Source: CAADGU01 sp035444285 (GTDB lineage: Bacteria > Chloroflexota > Anaerolineae > Promineifilales > Promineifilaceae). From it: 64,000 bases of DNA. Made by a program: the position numbers and the translations under genes. The notes beneath the pieces were generated by a model. That model did no database searches and was not told the origin of the DNA. It saw nothing but the letters and a program-made list of their open reading frames with translations. Shown here one piece after another: positions 8,068-16,122 of this stretch (position 1 is its first letter; each line of letters opens with the position of its first letter). Location of the stretch: positions 1 to 64,000 of the forward strand of contig DAOMOK010000010.1 of assembly GCA_035444285.1 (NCBI GenBank). Reading direction: 5' to 3'.

Positions 8068-8895
8068 ATGACTGACAACAACCATCATCACGACGAAGAA
8101 GATTTTATTATGGCCTTTCAGGATAGCTGCGATAAACCAACGCTGCTGCTGATTCATGGCTTCCCGCTGAACAGCAGCATGTGGTCGCCGCAGTTGGATG
8201 ACCTGGCGAATTTTGTGCGCGTCATCGCCCCTGATCTGCGGGGGCACGGCCAATCTGACGCCATGGCCGGGCCGTACAGCGTGGGTATGTTGGCCGATGA
8301 CTGCGCCGATCTGCTGGCGCATTTGAATGTGGCCACGCCCTTTGTGGTTTGTGGCCATTCCATGGGCGGTTACATTGCGTTGGAGTTCTACCGGCGCTAC
8401 AGTGAATTTGTGGCCGGGCTGATCCTGACGGCCACCCGCGCTGGCGCCGATTCAGCCGAAGGCAAGGCCAACCGGGACAAGATGGCGGAGATGGCCAAAC
8501 GAGAGGGCGTCACGGCCGTAGCCGATGCCATGCTGCCCAAACTCCTGTCTCCCGATAACTTTGCCCAGGACAAGGAGTTGGTAGAGTTTGCCCAACAGGT
8601 AATGGAAATGGCCTCACTGGAAGGGGTGGTCGGCGCGCTGGCCGCTATGCGTGACCGGCCCGACTCCACCCCCACCCTGGGTGACATTGACGTGCCCGTG
8701 CTGGTCATTCATGGCGCTGACGACCAGTTGATTCCGGTATCAGAAGCCGAAGCGATGGCCGCGGCTGTGCCCGACGGCCGTCTGGTCATCATCCCCGGCG
8801 CCGGCCACATGCCTAACCTGGAACAACCGGACGCCTTTACTGACGCGGTGATTGATTTTTTGGAGTCGTTGGGCTTTGATGACGAGATCGAGTAA
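8068..8895 (+). CDS. Alpha/beta-fold hydrolase
   Basis: Protein of 275 residues with the alpha/beta hydrolase core. LLIHGFPLNSSMW gives the oxyanion region, APDLRGHGQS follows, the nucleophile elbow is CGHSMGG (Ser98), an acid is likely in HGADDQ, and the histidine is in GAGHMPNLEQP. The overall pattern resembles 3-oxoadipate enol-lactonase or carboxylesterase-like enzymes, but the substrate cannot be fixed. I chose ATG 8068 because AAGGAG lies 8 bases upstream. The ATG at 8029 is inside the hairpin repeat. The His/Asp-rich N-terminus (NNHHHDEEDF) is unusual. Confidence 0.9.
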   Translation: MTDNNHHHDEEDFIMAFQDSCDKPTLLLIHGFPLNSSMWSPQLDDLANFVRVIAPDLRGHGQSDAMAGPYSVGMLADDCADLLAHLNVATPFVVCGHSMGGYIALEFYRRYSEFVAGLILTATRAGADSAEGKANRDKMAEMAKREGVTAVADAMLPKLLSPDNFAQDKELVEFAQQVMEMASLEGVVGALAAMRDRPDSTPTLGDIDVPVLVIHGADDQLIPVSEAEAMAAAVPDGRLVIIPGAGHMPNLEQPDAFTDAVIDFLESLGFDDEIE

Positions 8896-8896
8896 T

Positions 8897-8947
8897 ACGT
8901 GATGCGTGATGCGTGACCGGATTGACTTCACGCATCACGCATCACGC
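8897..8947. repeat. GTGATGCGTGATGCGTGA hairpin
   Basis: Repeated GTGATGC units, a short loop, then TCACGCATCACGCATCAC. A long near-perfect stem between the hydrolase gene and the gene at 8956. Confidence 0.8.
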
Positions 8948-8955
8948 CTCCCATC

Positions 8956-11241
8956 ATGTTCGACTGGAAAAGTGGCGACGATGAATGGGAAGAGCTGCCA
9001 ACGGCCGTAACCGCTGACAAAACTCCCCGCTTTCACCTCAATGGCCGAGGGCTGCTGGCGTTGGCAGTGTTGGCGCTGCTGGTGGCGGGTGGATTGTGGC
9101 TGGCTTACCGGCGCGTGGAAACACAGGTCACGGCCGTGACCAACAGCCGCGAAGAAGAAATTCGCGCCGCCGACCGGCTGCTGGTGGAAACGGCCGTTGC
9201 CGGTGACAATGAACTGGTCGCCGCCTTTCTCAGCCGCTCGCCGGCCTGGACGGATACGCAGATTCGGCTGCTAACACGGGGCAGCTTTTTTGACCGCCCG
9301 CCGCTGGGTCTGTGGCTAGACACCAGGGCCGACCTGTTCACTACCGAATTCCTCTCCTCTACCCAATCCACCACCGAATTCATTTTTTCCCCCGACCTGA
9401 ACAGCGCCGAACTCAAAATGACCATGCCCTACGTCACCCTGGACGAGGATGGGGAGATGCAGCCGCTGAGCTTGCAGCGCACGGCCGTGTACCGCCTGCA
9501 AAGCAACGGCTGGCTGCTTGCCGAACCAGACCGCGCGTTTTGGGGCGATTATGTGCATGAGGAACGGCCGTATCTCGACCTGATCACTCCTACCCGCGAC
9601 CGGGAGACGGCCGTCCGCCTGGCCGATGACCTGAACGGCTGGATTGAGCGTATTTGCCTGGACATTGCCTGCCCACAGGCATTTCAACTGCAACTACGGC
9701 TGGCCAATGACCCCCAAAGCCTGCTGGAACTGCATTCGCCGGTGCGTTTTAGCACTGTCTATGCCGGGGGGCGGCAAACTACCCGCCTGTCATTGCCCAC
9801 GCCCACGCTGGTGGGTCTGCCTCTGGATGAAACGGGGTACCAGGTGTTGCTGCGCGGCTACGTCACCCATCTGGCGCGGGCGCTGCTGAATGCCTATGCC
9901 TTTCCGGCCCCGGCCGAAACAGGCGGCGTGTTCACCAACCCAGATATTGATGGCTTGTTGGCGCAGTGGGGGCTGATGACCCCCTGGCCTACCGGCTATA
10001 ACCCCATCATCGCCGCCGCGCCGCCGCCCATCCCCCTGCCGGAGCAGGACATCTTAATGCTCTGCCAGGGCAGCCGCGCCCTGAACCTGTTCCGCTATGA
10101 TATGGCCGCCGAGTTATGGACGGATATGCCCCTGGAGACGGAAGGCGCCCCCGGCTACTACCTGACGCCTTTTCCAGATGGTCAAGGTGCGGCCCTGGTG
10201 GTTGGCCCTTCCACCCGCGATGGGCTGTTCCGGGTGGTCTGGCTGCATGACGGCCGTGAACGACTTCTGTTCACCACCCCCGCCTGGCCCAGCGTCAACT
10301 CTGTCACCCAATTAGAACCTGGGCGCTTCCTGCTAAGTTATAACATGGAGTTCGCCGATGAAAACGGGGACAACCCAGGGTACCGTTACAACATGATTGA
10401 GATGATGGCTGACGCCTGTGACGATGAGACCTGCGCCGTGCAGCCTTTTGAGAAGTGGGTGCAGCCTTCGCCAGACGGCCGTTACACCCTCATCATGACG
10501 CCACATGAAACCCAACAGATGGTGTACGCCCTGGGAAATGCTGCCGGCGAAGAAATCATGGCGCTGGAGAATGCCTATTACCCCATCTGGCTAGACGGCC
10601 GTACCCTGGCCTATTTGCAATCCATCCCCTCCAATAACCCACACCAACCATCCGAAAACAAGTTGATGACGGCCGTGATCACCGGAGACAATTCGGTTGA
10701 AATTGAAAATCGCTTGACGATGGAAGAAATCCGCGCCACCTTGCCCGATCTCCCCCCCACAAGCCAGTTGTACCTCGCCGGGATGACCTCCTACCCGGCC
10801 GCGCAGCCGGAACAACTATTTCTTAGCGTCTTTGACTGGCAAGGCAATATGGCGCAAAGGGGCTATTTACTGCAATATGATTGGCAAGAACACGAGTGGA
10901 GTTCCATTGATAGCGAATTCGTCAGCGCAACCTGGGGGGATATTCGCCAACACGGCCGTTATCTGACGGTAGGCGGCTATACCAATGCCGGGTATGCCAT
11001 ACACCTCTATGACATCCCCAACCAGCGCTGGCAGGTGTATGAAGTGGATAATAGCCGCTTCCTGTCCGGCAGTCCGGCGGCCTGGTCAGAAGATGGGAAC
11101 TGGTTCATTTTGCTGGACAGCGGCCTGATACGGTTGGTAGCTCCAGAACACCGCTACGAGAAGCGGCTGTTTCATGGGCTGGATTATTGCGGAACCGCTT
11201 TGTTTGTAGACCGCGAACGGCGTGACGAGACCGGCCCCTGA
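8956..11241 (+). CDS. Membrane-anchored protein of unknown function
   Basis: Not recognised. It has 761 residues with a short acidic cytoplasmic N-terminus and one transmembrane segment at about residues 32-49 (LLALAVLALLVAGGLWLAY); the rest is probably outside the membrane. The first third resembles a helical stalk or a Gly/Pro-poor globular domain. The last two thirds contain repeated blocks such as SPDGRYTLIMTP, DGRTLAYLQS and SEDGNWFILLDSG, which look like TolB/WD40-type propeller blades. This suggests an extracytoplasmic beta-propeller scaffold. The 3' end overlaps the convergent ppk1 gene by 58 bases. Confidence 0.7.
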   Translation: MFDWKSGDDEWEELPTAVTADKTPRFHLNGRGLLALAVLALLVAGGLWLAYRRVETQVTAVTNSREEEIRAADRLLVETAVAGDNELVAAFLSRSPAWTDTQIRLLTRGSFFDRPPLGLWLDTRADLFTTEFLSSTQSTTEFIFSPDLNSAELKMTMPYVTLDEDGEMQPLSLQRTAVYRLQSNGWLLAEPDRAFWGDYVHEERPYLDLITPTRDRETAVRLADDLNGWIERICLDIACPQAFQLQLRLANDPQSLLELHSPVRFSTVYAGGRQTTRLSLPTPTLVGLPLDETGYQVLLRGYVTHLARALLNAYAFPAPAETGGVFTNPDIDGLLAQWGLMTPWPTGYNPIIAAAPPPIPLPEQDILMLCQGSRALNLFRYDMAAELWTDMPLETEGAPGYYLTPFPDGQGAALVVGPSTRDGLFRVVWLHDGRERLLFTTPAWPSVNSVTQLEPGRFLLSYNMEFADENGDNPGYRYNMIEMMADACDDETCAVQPFEKWVQPSPDGRYTLIMTPHETQQMVYALGNAAGEEIMALENAYYPIWLDGRTLAYLQSIPSNNPHQPSENKLMTAVITGDNSVEIENRLTMEEIRATLPDLPPTSQLYLAGMTSYPAAQPEQLFLSVFDWQGNMAQRGYLLQYDWQEHEWSSIDSEFVSATWGDIRQHGRYLTVGGYTNAGYAIHLYDIPNQRWQVYEVDNSRFLSGSPAAWSEDGNWFILLDSGLIRLVAPEHRYEKRLFHGLDYCGTALFVDRERRDETGP

Positions 11242-13358
11242 CCATTGGGGCTGATCACCAGGTCATTTTCAAAAGGGAGTGGTTTGTTGGCGGCACGGCC
11301 GTGCAGCAGCCACAATTGGCTGTTAAACGGCTCTTCGCCTTCGGCTAAAGTGGCGATGCTGGGCAGGTAACGGCCGTCTGACTGCAAGCTATGGCTTTTG
11401 GCCGTGTCATGCAAATAGATATTCAACAGCCGGATCACCTCTTGCCGGACGCCTTCATTTTCTAAGGGGAACAACACCTCCACCCGCCGGTCAATGTTAC
11501 GCGGCATCGGGTCGGCGCTGCCCAGGTAAATGTCTGGCTGCCCCAGATTGTGGAAATAATAAATGCGGCTGTGTTCCAAAAAGCGGCCCACAATACTCAC
11601 CACCCGGATATTATCGCTGACGCCGGCCACCCCCGGCCGCAAACAACAAATACCACGAATGACCAGGTCAATTTGCACCCCTGCCTGCGACGCCGTATAC
11701 AGCGCCCGGATAATGCGCGGGTCTACGATGGAGTTGGCTTTGATGATCATACGGCCCTTCTTGCCATATTCCGTCTCCCGCTCAATCAGCCGCGTCAAAT
11801 TATCCCGAAAATTAACCGGCGCCACCCAAAATTTGCGGTACTCCTTCTGTTTGGAAAAGCCGGTGAGAAAGTTAAACACCTCGGACGCATCCGCCGCCAT
11901 CTCCTCATCTGTCGTCAACAATCCCAGGTCGGTATACAGTCGTGAGGTAAAGGCATTGTAATTGCCGGTAGCCATATGCACGTAGCGGCGCAGCCCATCC
12001 CGCTCGCGGCGCACAATCAGCAGCACCTTGCTGTGCGTCTTCAGCCCCATGATGCCGTAGGCCACATGCACCCCCGCATTTTCCAGCGCCCGCGCCCACT
12101 CGATATTGCTCTCCTCGTCAAAACGCGCCTTTAATTCTACCAGTACTGCCACCTGCTTGCCGTTCTCCCGCGCCCGCATCAGCGCCCGCACAATAGGTGG
12201 ATTTGGCCCCACCCGGTACAACGTCATCTTAATGGTGATTACATCCGGGTCGTCGGCGGCTGCTTCCACCAGGTTAATTACCGGCGTAAAACTGTCAAAG
12301 GGATGGTGCAGCAGCACCTCTTCCCGCCGCAGCACATGAAAGATATTCTCGCCACTGCGGAATGGCGACGACAACCGCGGCTGGAAAACCTCATCCTTCA
12401 AATCCGGCCGATCCAGCCGGTGCAGCTCCCACAAACTGCTCAAACCTAATGAACCATTGGCCGTGTACACGTCATGTGAGCCAATGCGCAAATGGTCTAT
12501 AAGCAGCCGCCGTGTCTCGTCTGGCATTGTCTCATCCACCTCCAGCCGCACCACCTGCCCAAAATGGCGCTGCCGTAAACTCTCTTCCATCGTCAGCAGC
12601 AAATCATCCGCTTCCTCTTCCTGAATCTCCATGTCTGTATTGCGCGTTACCCGGAACGGGTATGAAGCCCTGATAATCATGCCCGGGAACAGCCGATCCA
12701 GATTGGCGGCAATCACCTGTTCAATCCAGACCAGTTTTTGCGTGCGCGGCGGCAATATATCCTCCGGGTCAATCGGCTTGAGCGGCACCAGGCGCGGCAG
12801 CGAAGCGGGTACTTTGACGCGGGCAAAATATTCTTCACCGGTATCCGGGTCAACAATTTCCGCTGCCAGGTTAATACTGAGATTGGAGATGTGGGGAAAG
12901 GGGTGAGCCGGGTCCGTGACCAGGGGCGTCAGCACCGGAAAAATCTCGCGGTCGAAGTAGTCCCGCAGTTTCCGTTGTTGGCGCGCATTGAGGTCTTTAT
13001 AATCAAGCACATGAATACCCTCGCCAGCCAGCGCCGGCAGCAGCGTTTGCCGCCAACACTCCATGGCCGTGGCAAAGAGATGTGTCACCACGCGATGAAT
13101 GGCTACCAACTGCTCACGCGGTGTCAGCCCATCGGCCGGGGTATCGGTAATGCCCAATAACACCTGCTGCTTCAGGCCGGAGACGCGCACCATGAACACC
13201 TCGTCCATGTTCGAGCTAAAAATCGCCACAAATTTTACCCGCTCTAGCAGCGGATGGTCGGCGCTGAGCGACTCTTCCAGTACGCGGCGATTAAATTCGA
13301 TCTGGCTCAATTCGCGGTTAATATAGTAGATGGGTTTTTTTAAGTCTATTTCGTCCAT
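11184..13358 (-). CDS. ppk1: Polyphosphate kinase 1
   Basis: Reversible transfer of ATP gamma-phosphate to polyphosphate. It has 724 residues from ATG 13358, a normal PPK1 length. An upstream in-frame ATG at 13442 would add 28 residues read from a repeat and is rejected. The N domain is YYINRELSQIEFNRRVLEE, followed by the head domain. The first catalytic domain carries TLYRVG and the histidine block GLKTHSKVLLIVRRE (phosphorylated His). The second carries LEHSRIYYFHN and RRVEVLFPLEN. The C-terminal tail converges with the neighbouring gene. It supports phosphate storage and stress physiology. Confidence 0.95.
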   Translation of the reverse strand: MDEIDLKKPIYYINRELSQIEFNRRVLEESLSADHPLLERVKFVAIFSSNMDEVFMVRVSGLKQQVLLGITDTPADGLTPREQLVAIHRVVTHLFATAMECWRQTLLPALAGEGIHVLDYKDLNARQQRKLRDYFDREIFPVLTPLVTDPAHPFPHISNLSINLAAEIVDPDTGEEYFARVKVPASLPRLVPLKPIDPEDILPPRTQKLVWIEQVIAANLDRLFPGMIIRASYPFRVTRNTDMEIQEEEADDLLLTMEESLRQRHFGQVVRLEVDETMPDETRRLLIDHLRIGSHDVYTANGSLGLSSLWELHRLDRPDLKDEVFQPRLSSPFRSGENIFHVLRREEVLLHHPFDSFTPVINLVEAAADDPDVITIKMTLYRVGPNPPIVRALMRARENGKQVAVLVELKARFDEESNIEWARALENAGVHVAYGIMGLKTHSKVLLIVRRERDGLRRYVHMATGNYNAFTSRLYTDLGLLTTDEEMAADASEVFNFLTGFSKQKEYRKFWVAPVNFRDNLTRLIERETEYGKKGRMIIKANSIVDPRIIRALYTASQAGVQIDLVIRGICCLRPGVAGVSDNIRVVSIVGRFLEHSRIYYFHNLGQPDIYLGSADPMPRNIDRRVEVLFPLENEGVRQEVIRLLNIYLHDTAKSHSLQSDGRYLPSIATLAEGEEPFNSQLWLLHGRAANKPLPFENDLVISPNGQGPVSSRRSRSTNKAVPQ

Positions 13359-13365
13359 AAGATTC

Positions 13366-13425
13366 CTGAGATTGGAGATTGGAGATTCGGGATTGGCTGA
13401 TCTCCAATCTCTGCTCTCTAAACAT
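13366..13425. repeat. GATTGGAGATT-type hairpin
   Basis: Tandem GAGATTGGAGATT words followed by the complement ATCTCCAATCTCTGCTCTC. It lies between the divergent ppk1 and CapA-like genes. Other members of this word family are at 48375-48432 and 52000-52044. Confidence 0.7.
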
Positions 13426-13442
13426 GAGAACCAGTCTACCAC

Positions 13443-15260
13443 ATGAAAAGAATTCTAGTTAATCAAGACCACACAAAATGGCGGCGATTTTTTCAGACAA
13501 TAGACCTGACAGGTTTTCTGAAACCTGTCAGGTCTACATTAATTAGCGGCCAAATCGCTTTTTGGCTTTTGTATTTCCTGGTGGGGTGTGCGCCATCGGC
13601 CGTGCTGCCCACGGCCGTGCCCACAACCACATGGCCCACTTCCCCGCCGCTTCTCTCCGTCGTGCAACCGCTGCCGGCAACGGCTACCGGGGTAGTCGGC
13701 GATGCAGCCGTCGCTGGTACGGCCGTACCCGATGCCACCGCCGCCGCCCACACCCTGGACACACCCGACCCGGCCTCACCTCGTTTGCGCCTGGCGGCCG
13801 ACACGGCCGTGCCCGCCACCTTCACCGCCGCCGCCCAAAAATTCGCCCAGCAGCAGTTGGCGCAATACAGTTGGAGTACGCCGGAAGAGGCCCACCTCCT
13901 TCTGACTACGCGCAGCGAGCGCCCACTCGCCCGGTGGGTGTATGGGTTAGCCGCCCCCTTTCCCACCGTGCCCGATGGCCTGACCCTGGCTGAATTACAA
14001 ACAAACTGGCAAACCGGCGGCCTGCCCATCATCGTCGGCGAAAGTACGGCCGTTGCCATGACACCCATTTTGGGTACACCGGGCACGGCCGTGCAAATCG
14101 TCCCCGAAGGCGAACTGCGCGAACGATTGTGGGCGGCACGGCCGTCGGCCACCTCCCCCTCGCTGACCATCCTGCCCTTTGACCAGCTCACGCCCGACCT
14201 CAAAGTGCTGGCGCTGGACGGCCAATCGCCGCTGGCGGCCGATTTTTCGCCGGACAGTTACCCGCTGCTCATTTCTATTGGCATTGAAGGAGAAGAAACG
14301 GCCGTTACCCAGTTCCGCGCCCAATGGGATGGCCCCACCGCCAATTACGACCCGGCTAAAATCAGCCGCGTGGCCCTCACCGGCGTCACCGCCCTGGTAC
14401 GCGCCACCGCCTTCAACATGGAGCGCTCCGGCATCCTCTGGCCCGGCGAAGAGGTGGGGCCGGTGCTGCGCGCCGCCGACATCGCCCACATCAGCAACGA
14501 GGTCTCCTTTGCGCCCGACTGCCCTTACCCTGACCCCATCGGCGGCACCACCTTTTGCAGCGATGACCGCTACTTTGACCTGATCCTGGATATGGGTACC
14601 GATGTGATTGAACTGACCGGTAATCACTTGAACGATTGGGGGCGTGACAATACCCGCCGCACCATCGCCATGTACGAAGCGGCAGGGCTGCTCACCTACG
14701 GCGGCGGACGCGACCTGGCTGAAGCGGCCGTACCGGCCATATTCGAGCATAATGGCAACAAAATTGCCTTTGTCGGCTGCAATTCATTTGGGCCAGCATT
14801 TGGTTGGGCAACGGAGACAGGGTCAGGGGCACGGCCGTGTGATGGCTCACTGCCCGCCGAAATTGCCGCCTTACGCGAACAAGGCTACCTGGTGTTTGTC
14901 ACCCTGCAATACACGGAGTATTACCAGTATGCGCCGCCACCTGACCAGAAGCAGTTTTTCCAGGAAATAGCGGCGGCGGGGGCTACGGCCGTGTCCGGCA
15001 GCCAGGCCCATCACGCGCAGGGGTTCGCCTTTTACCAGGACGCTTTTATCCACTACGGGCCGGGCAACCTCTTTTTTGACCAGATGGATATGATGGGCAC
15101 GCGGCAGACGTTTGTGGATACGTATGTGCTGTATGACGGCCGTTTGCTCAGTGTGGAACTGTGGACGGGCCTGATTGAAAACTACGCCCGCCCCCGCCAG
15201 ATGACCGCCGCCGAACGCGGCCAATTGCTGCAAACCATTTTCCAGGCCAGCGGCTGGTAA
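13443..15260 (+). CDS. CapA-like lipoprotein (poly-gamma-glutamate synthesis family)
   Basis: Protein of 605 residues with an N-terminal hydrophobic segment ending in a lipobox (LVGC, about residue 50), a Pro/Thr/Ala-rich linker, then a metallophosphatase-like CapA domain in the C-terminal half. CapA marks: DIAHISNEVSF, ELTGNHLNDWG, AFVGCNSF, a VFVTLQYTEYY stretch, SGSQAHHAQG and HYGPGNLFFDQ. It is probably anchored outside the membrane. The first 31 residues include a peptide (DLTGFLKPVRS) encoded by the 36-bp hairpin at 13501-13536. The real start may therefore be later, or the repeat has been built into the leader. Confidence 0.78.
   Translation: MKRILVNQDHTKWRRFFQTIDLTGFLKPVRSTLISGQIAFWLLYFLVGCAPSAVLPTAVPTTTWPTSPPLLSVVQPLPATATGVVGDAAVAGTAVPDATAAAHTLDTPDPASPRLRLAADTAVPATFTAAAQKFAQQQLAQYSWSTPEEAHLLLTTRSERPLARWVYGLAAPFPTVPDGLTLAELQTNWQTGGLPIIVGESTAVAMTPILGTPGTAVQIVPEGELRERLWAARPSATSPSLTILPFDQLTPDLKVLALDGQSPLAADFSPDSYPLLISIGIEGEETAVTQFRAQWDGPTANYDPAKISRVALTGVTALVRATAFNMERSGILWPGEEVGPVLRAADIAHISNEVSFAPDCPYPDPIGGTTFCSDDRYFDLILDMGTDVIELTGNHLNDWGRDNTRRTIAMYEAAGLLTYGGGRDLAEAAVPAIFEHNGNKIAFVGCNSFGPAFGWATETGSGARPCDGSLPAEIAALREQGYLVFVTLQYTEYYQYAPPPDQKQFFQEIAAAGATAVSGSQAHHAQGFAFYQDAFIHYGPGNLFFDQMDMMGTRQTFVDTYVLYDGRLLSVELWTGLIENYARPRQMTAAERGQLLQTIFQASGW
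13501..13536. repeat. TAGACCTGACAGGTTT hairpin inside the CapA-like reading frame
   Basis: Exact reverse-orientation copy of the 36-bp hairpin at 6341-6376. It falls within the open frame of the CapA-like lipoprotein, ahead of the hydrophobic signal segment. Confidence 0.88.
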
Positions 15261-15297
15261 TAGACCTGACAGGTTTTTCCCAAACCTGCCAGGTCTC
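15261..15297. repeat. TAGACCTGACAGGTTT hairpin, third copy
   Basis: Arms TAGACCTGACAGGTTT and AAACCTGCCAGGTCT with one mismatch. It lies between the convergent CapA-like gene and the EAD-like gene and may act as a shared terminator. Confidence 0.8.
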
Positions 15298-15304
15298 TAG
15301 ATAA

Positions 15305-15979
15305 TCAATTCTCAGCAAAAGCAAAGGGACGTAGCTCACGGCAGCGGATAGCCAATTCTCCGGCACGGCCGTGACGCACACAGTAGGCCACCAATTCCCG
15401 CGCCTTGTCCGATTTGTTTTGTCCATACAACTCTTCAATCTCAATCCGCATGTCAAAACAGAGCGTGCGCAGCTCGCTCATGTCGAAAAAGCTGGTTAAC
15501 GTCTGGCGCAGCGCAATCAGATTCAACATTTTTCCTTCCGCTTCATAGTGCGCAGCCTGGGAGTCCACCCATTGCACCATGCCATTTTCAGCCTGGGACA
15601 GAACGGCCGTTGTGGGGGCAGATAACATCAGGCGCATCAGCACACCGGTCAGGTTTGGTATTCGGCTCAGCAGCCAGGTAGCGGCCATCATTAGAATATC
15701 GGCGCTGGGACGGCCGTTTTCTTTGGTCAATTCCTGGCGCAGCAGCCGCGCGTGGAAGGTCGCCATGTGCGCTTCATAGGGGGAGAGCAGGCGTGACGCC
15801 CCGATCAGCGCCCCTTCTAAATCGGTCAACATGTCCACTACACGCTGGCGGTCTGTAGGTGATACCGGCGCGTTCACTTGCAGATGAATGCGTTCACCGA
15901 CAGCCACGCCGGTGGCATTGTCGCCAATCGTAACCTGGTAGTTCTTGCCAGCCGGATCATGATGCATTATGTTTTCCAT
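15305..15979 (-). CDS. EAD7-like effector-associated domain protein
   Basis: Protein of 224 residues. The first 35 residues contain a GDNATGVAVGERI strand motif typical of small proteins that travel with bacterial effector-associated domains. The middle is an alpha-helical region with RQELTKENGRPSADILMMAA and a hydrophobic PTTAVLSQAENG segment. The last 75 residues form the EAD-like fold: L-x2-LR-x2-L-x3-F-x3-ELRTLCFD, G-x2-KSDKARELVAY, GR-x2-EL and a final RP. The same module is in the ATPase at 2-2125. Inferred role: adaptor in a death-domain-like conflict or signalling system through homotypic EAD contact. An AAGGAG ribosome site supports the start. It stands alone and is divergent from tex. 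Confidence 0.75.
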   Translation of the reverse strand: MENIMHHDPAGKNYQVTIGDNATGVAVGERIHLQVNAPVSPTDRQRVVDMLTDLEGALIGASRLLSPYEAHMATFHARLLRQELTKENGRPSADILMMAATWLLSRIPNLTGVLMRLMLSAPTTAVLSQAENGMVQWVDSQAAHYEAEGKMLNLIALRQTLTSFFDMSELRTLCFDMRIEIEELYGQNKSDKARELVAYCVRHGRAGELAIRCRELRPFAFAEN

Positions 15980-16059
15980 TACTGAACTCCTTATTTACTG
16001 ATAAGACCAATCTATGCTGCCAGCATACTGGAACAGCGTTGACCAATCGTTAAATTAGA

Positions 16060-16098
16060 TTTGACCTGCCACCCGCAACTTGCCACCTGCCACCCATC
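16060..16098. repeat. Direct repeats of CTTGCCACCTGCCACC type
   Basis: Short direct repeats ACCTGCCACCCGCAACTTGCC in the tex upstream region. The complementary word (GCAAGTGGCAAGTAGC) occurs as a ladder at 57103-57138. No full inverted partner is present here. Confidence 0.5.
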
Positions 16099-16109
16099 CC
16101 TTTCCCCGC

Positions 16110-16115
16110 TATAAT
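16110..16115 (+). promoter_or_regulatory. -10 box of a probable leaderless tex promoter
   Basis: A perfect TATAAT lies only 7 bases before the tex ATG, and there is no Shine-Dalgarno sequence in between. That spacing would put the transcription start at or next to the A of ATG, as in leaderless mRNAs. No convincing -35 box is visible at 16-18 bases. Confidence 0.55.
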
Positions 16116-16122
16116 TCCCCTC

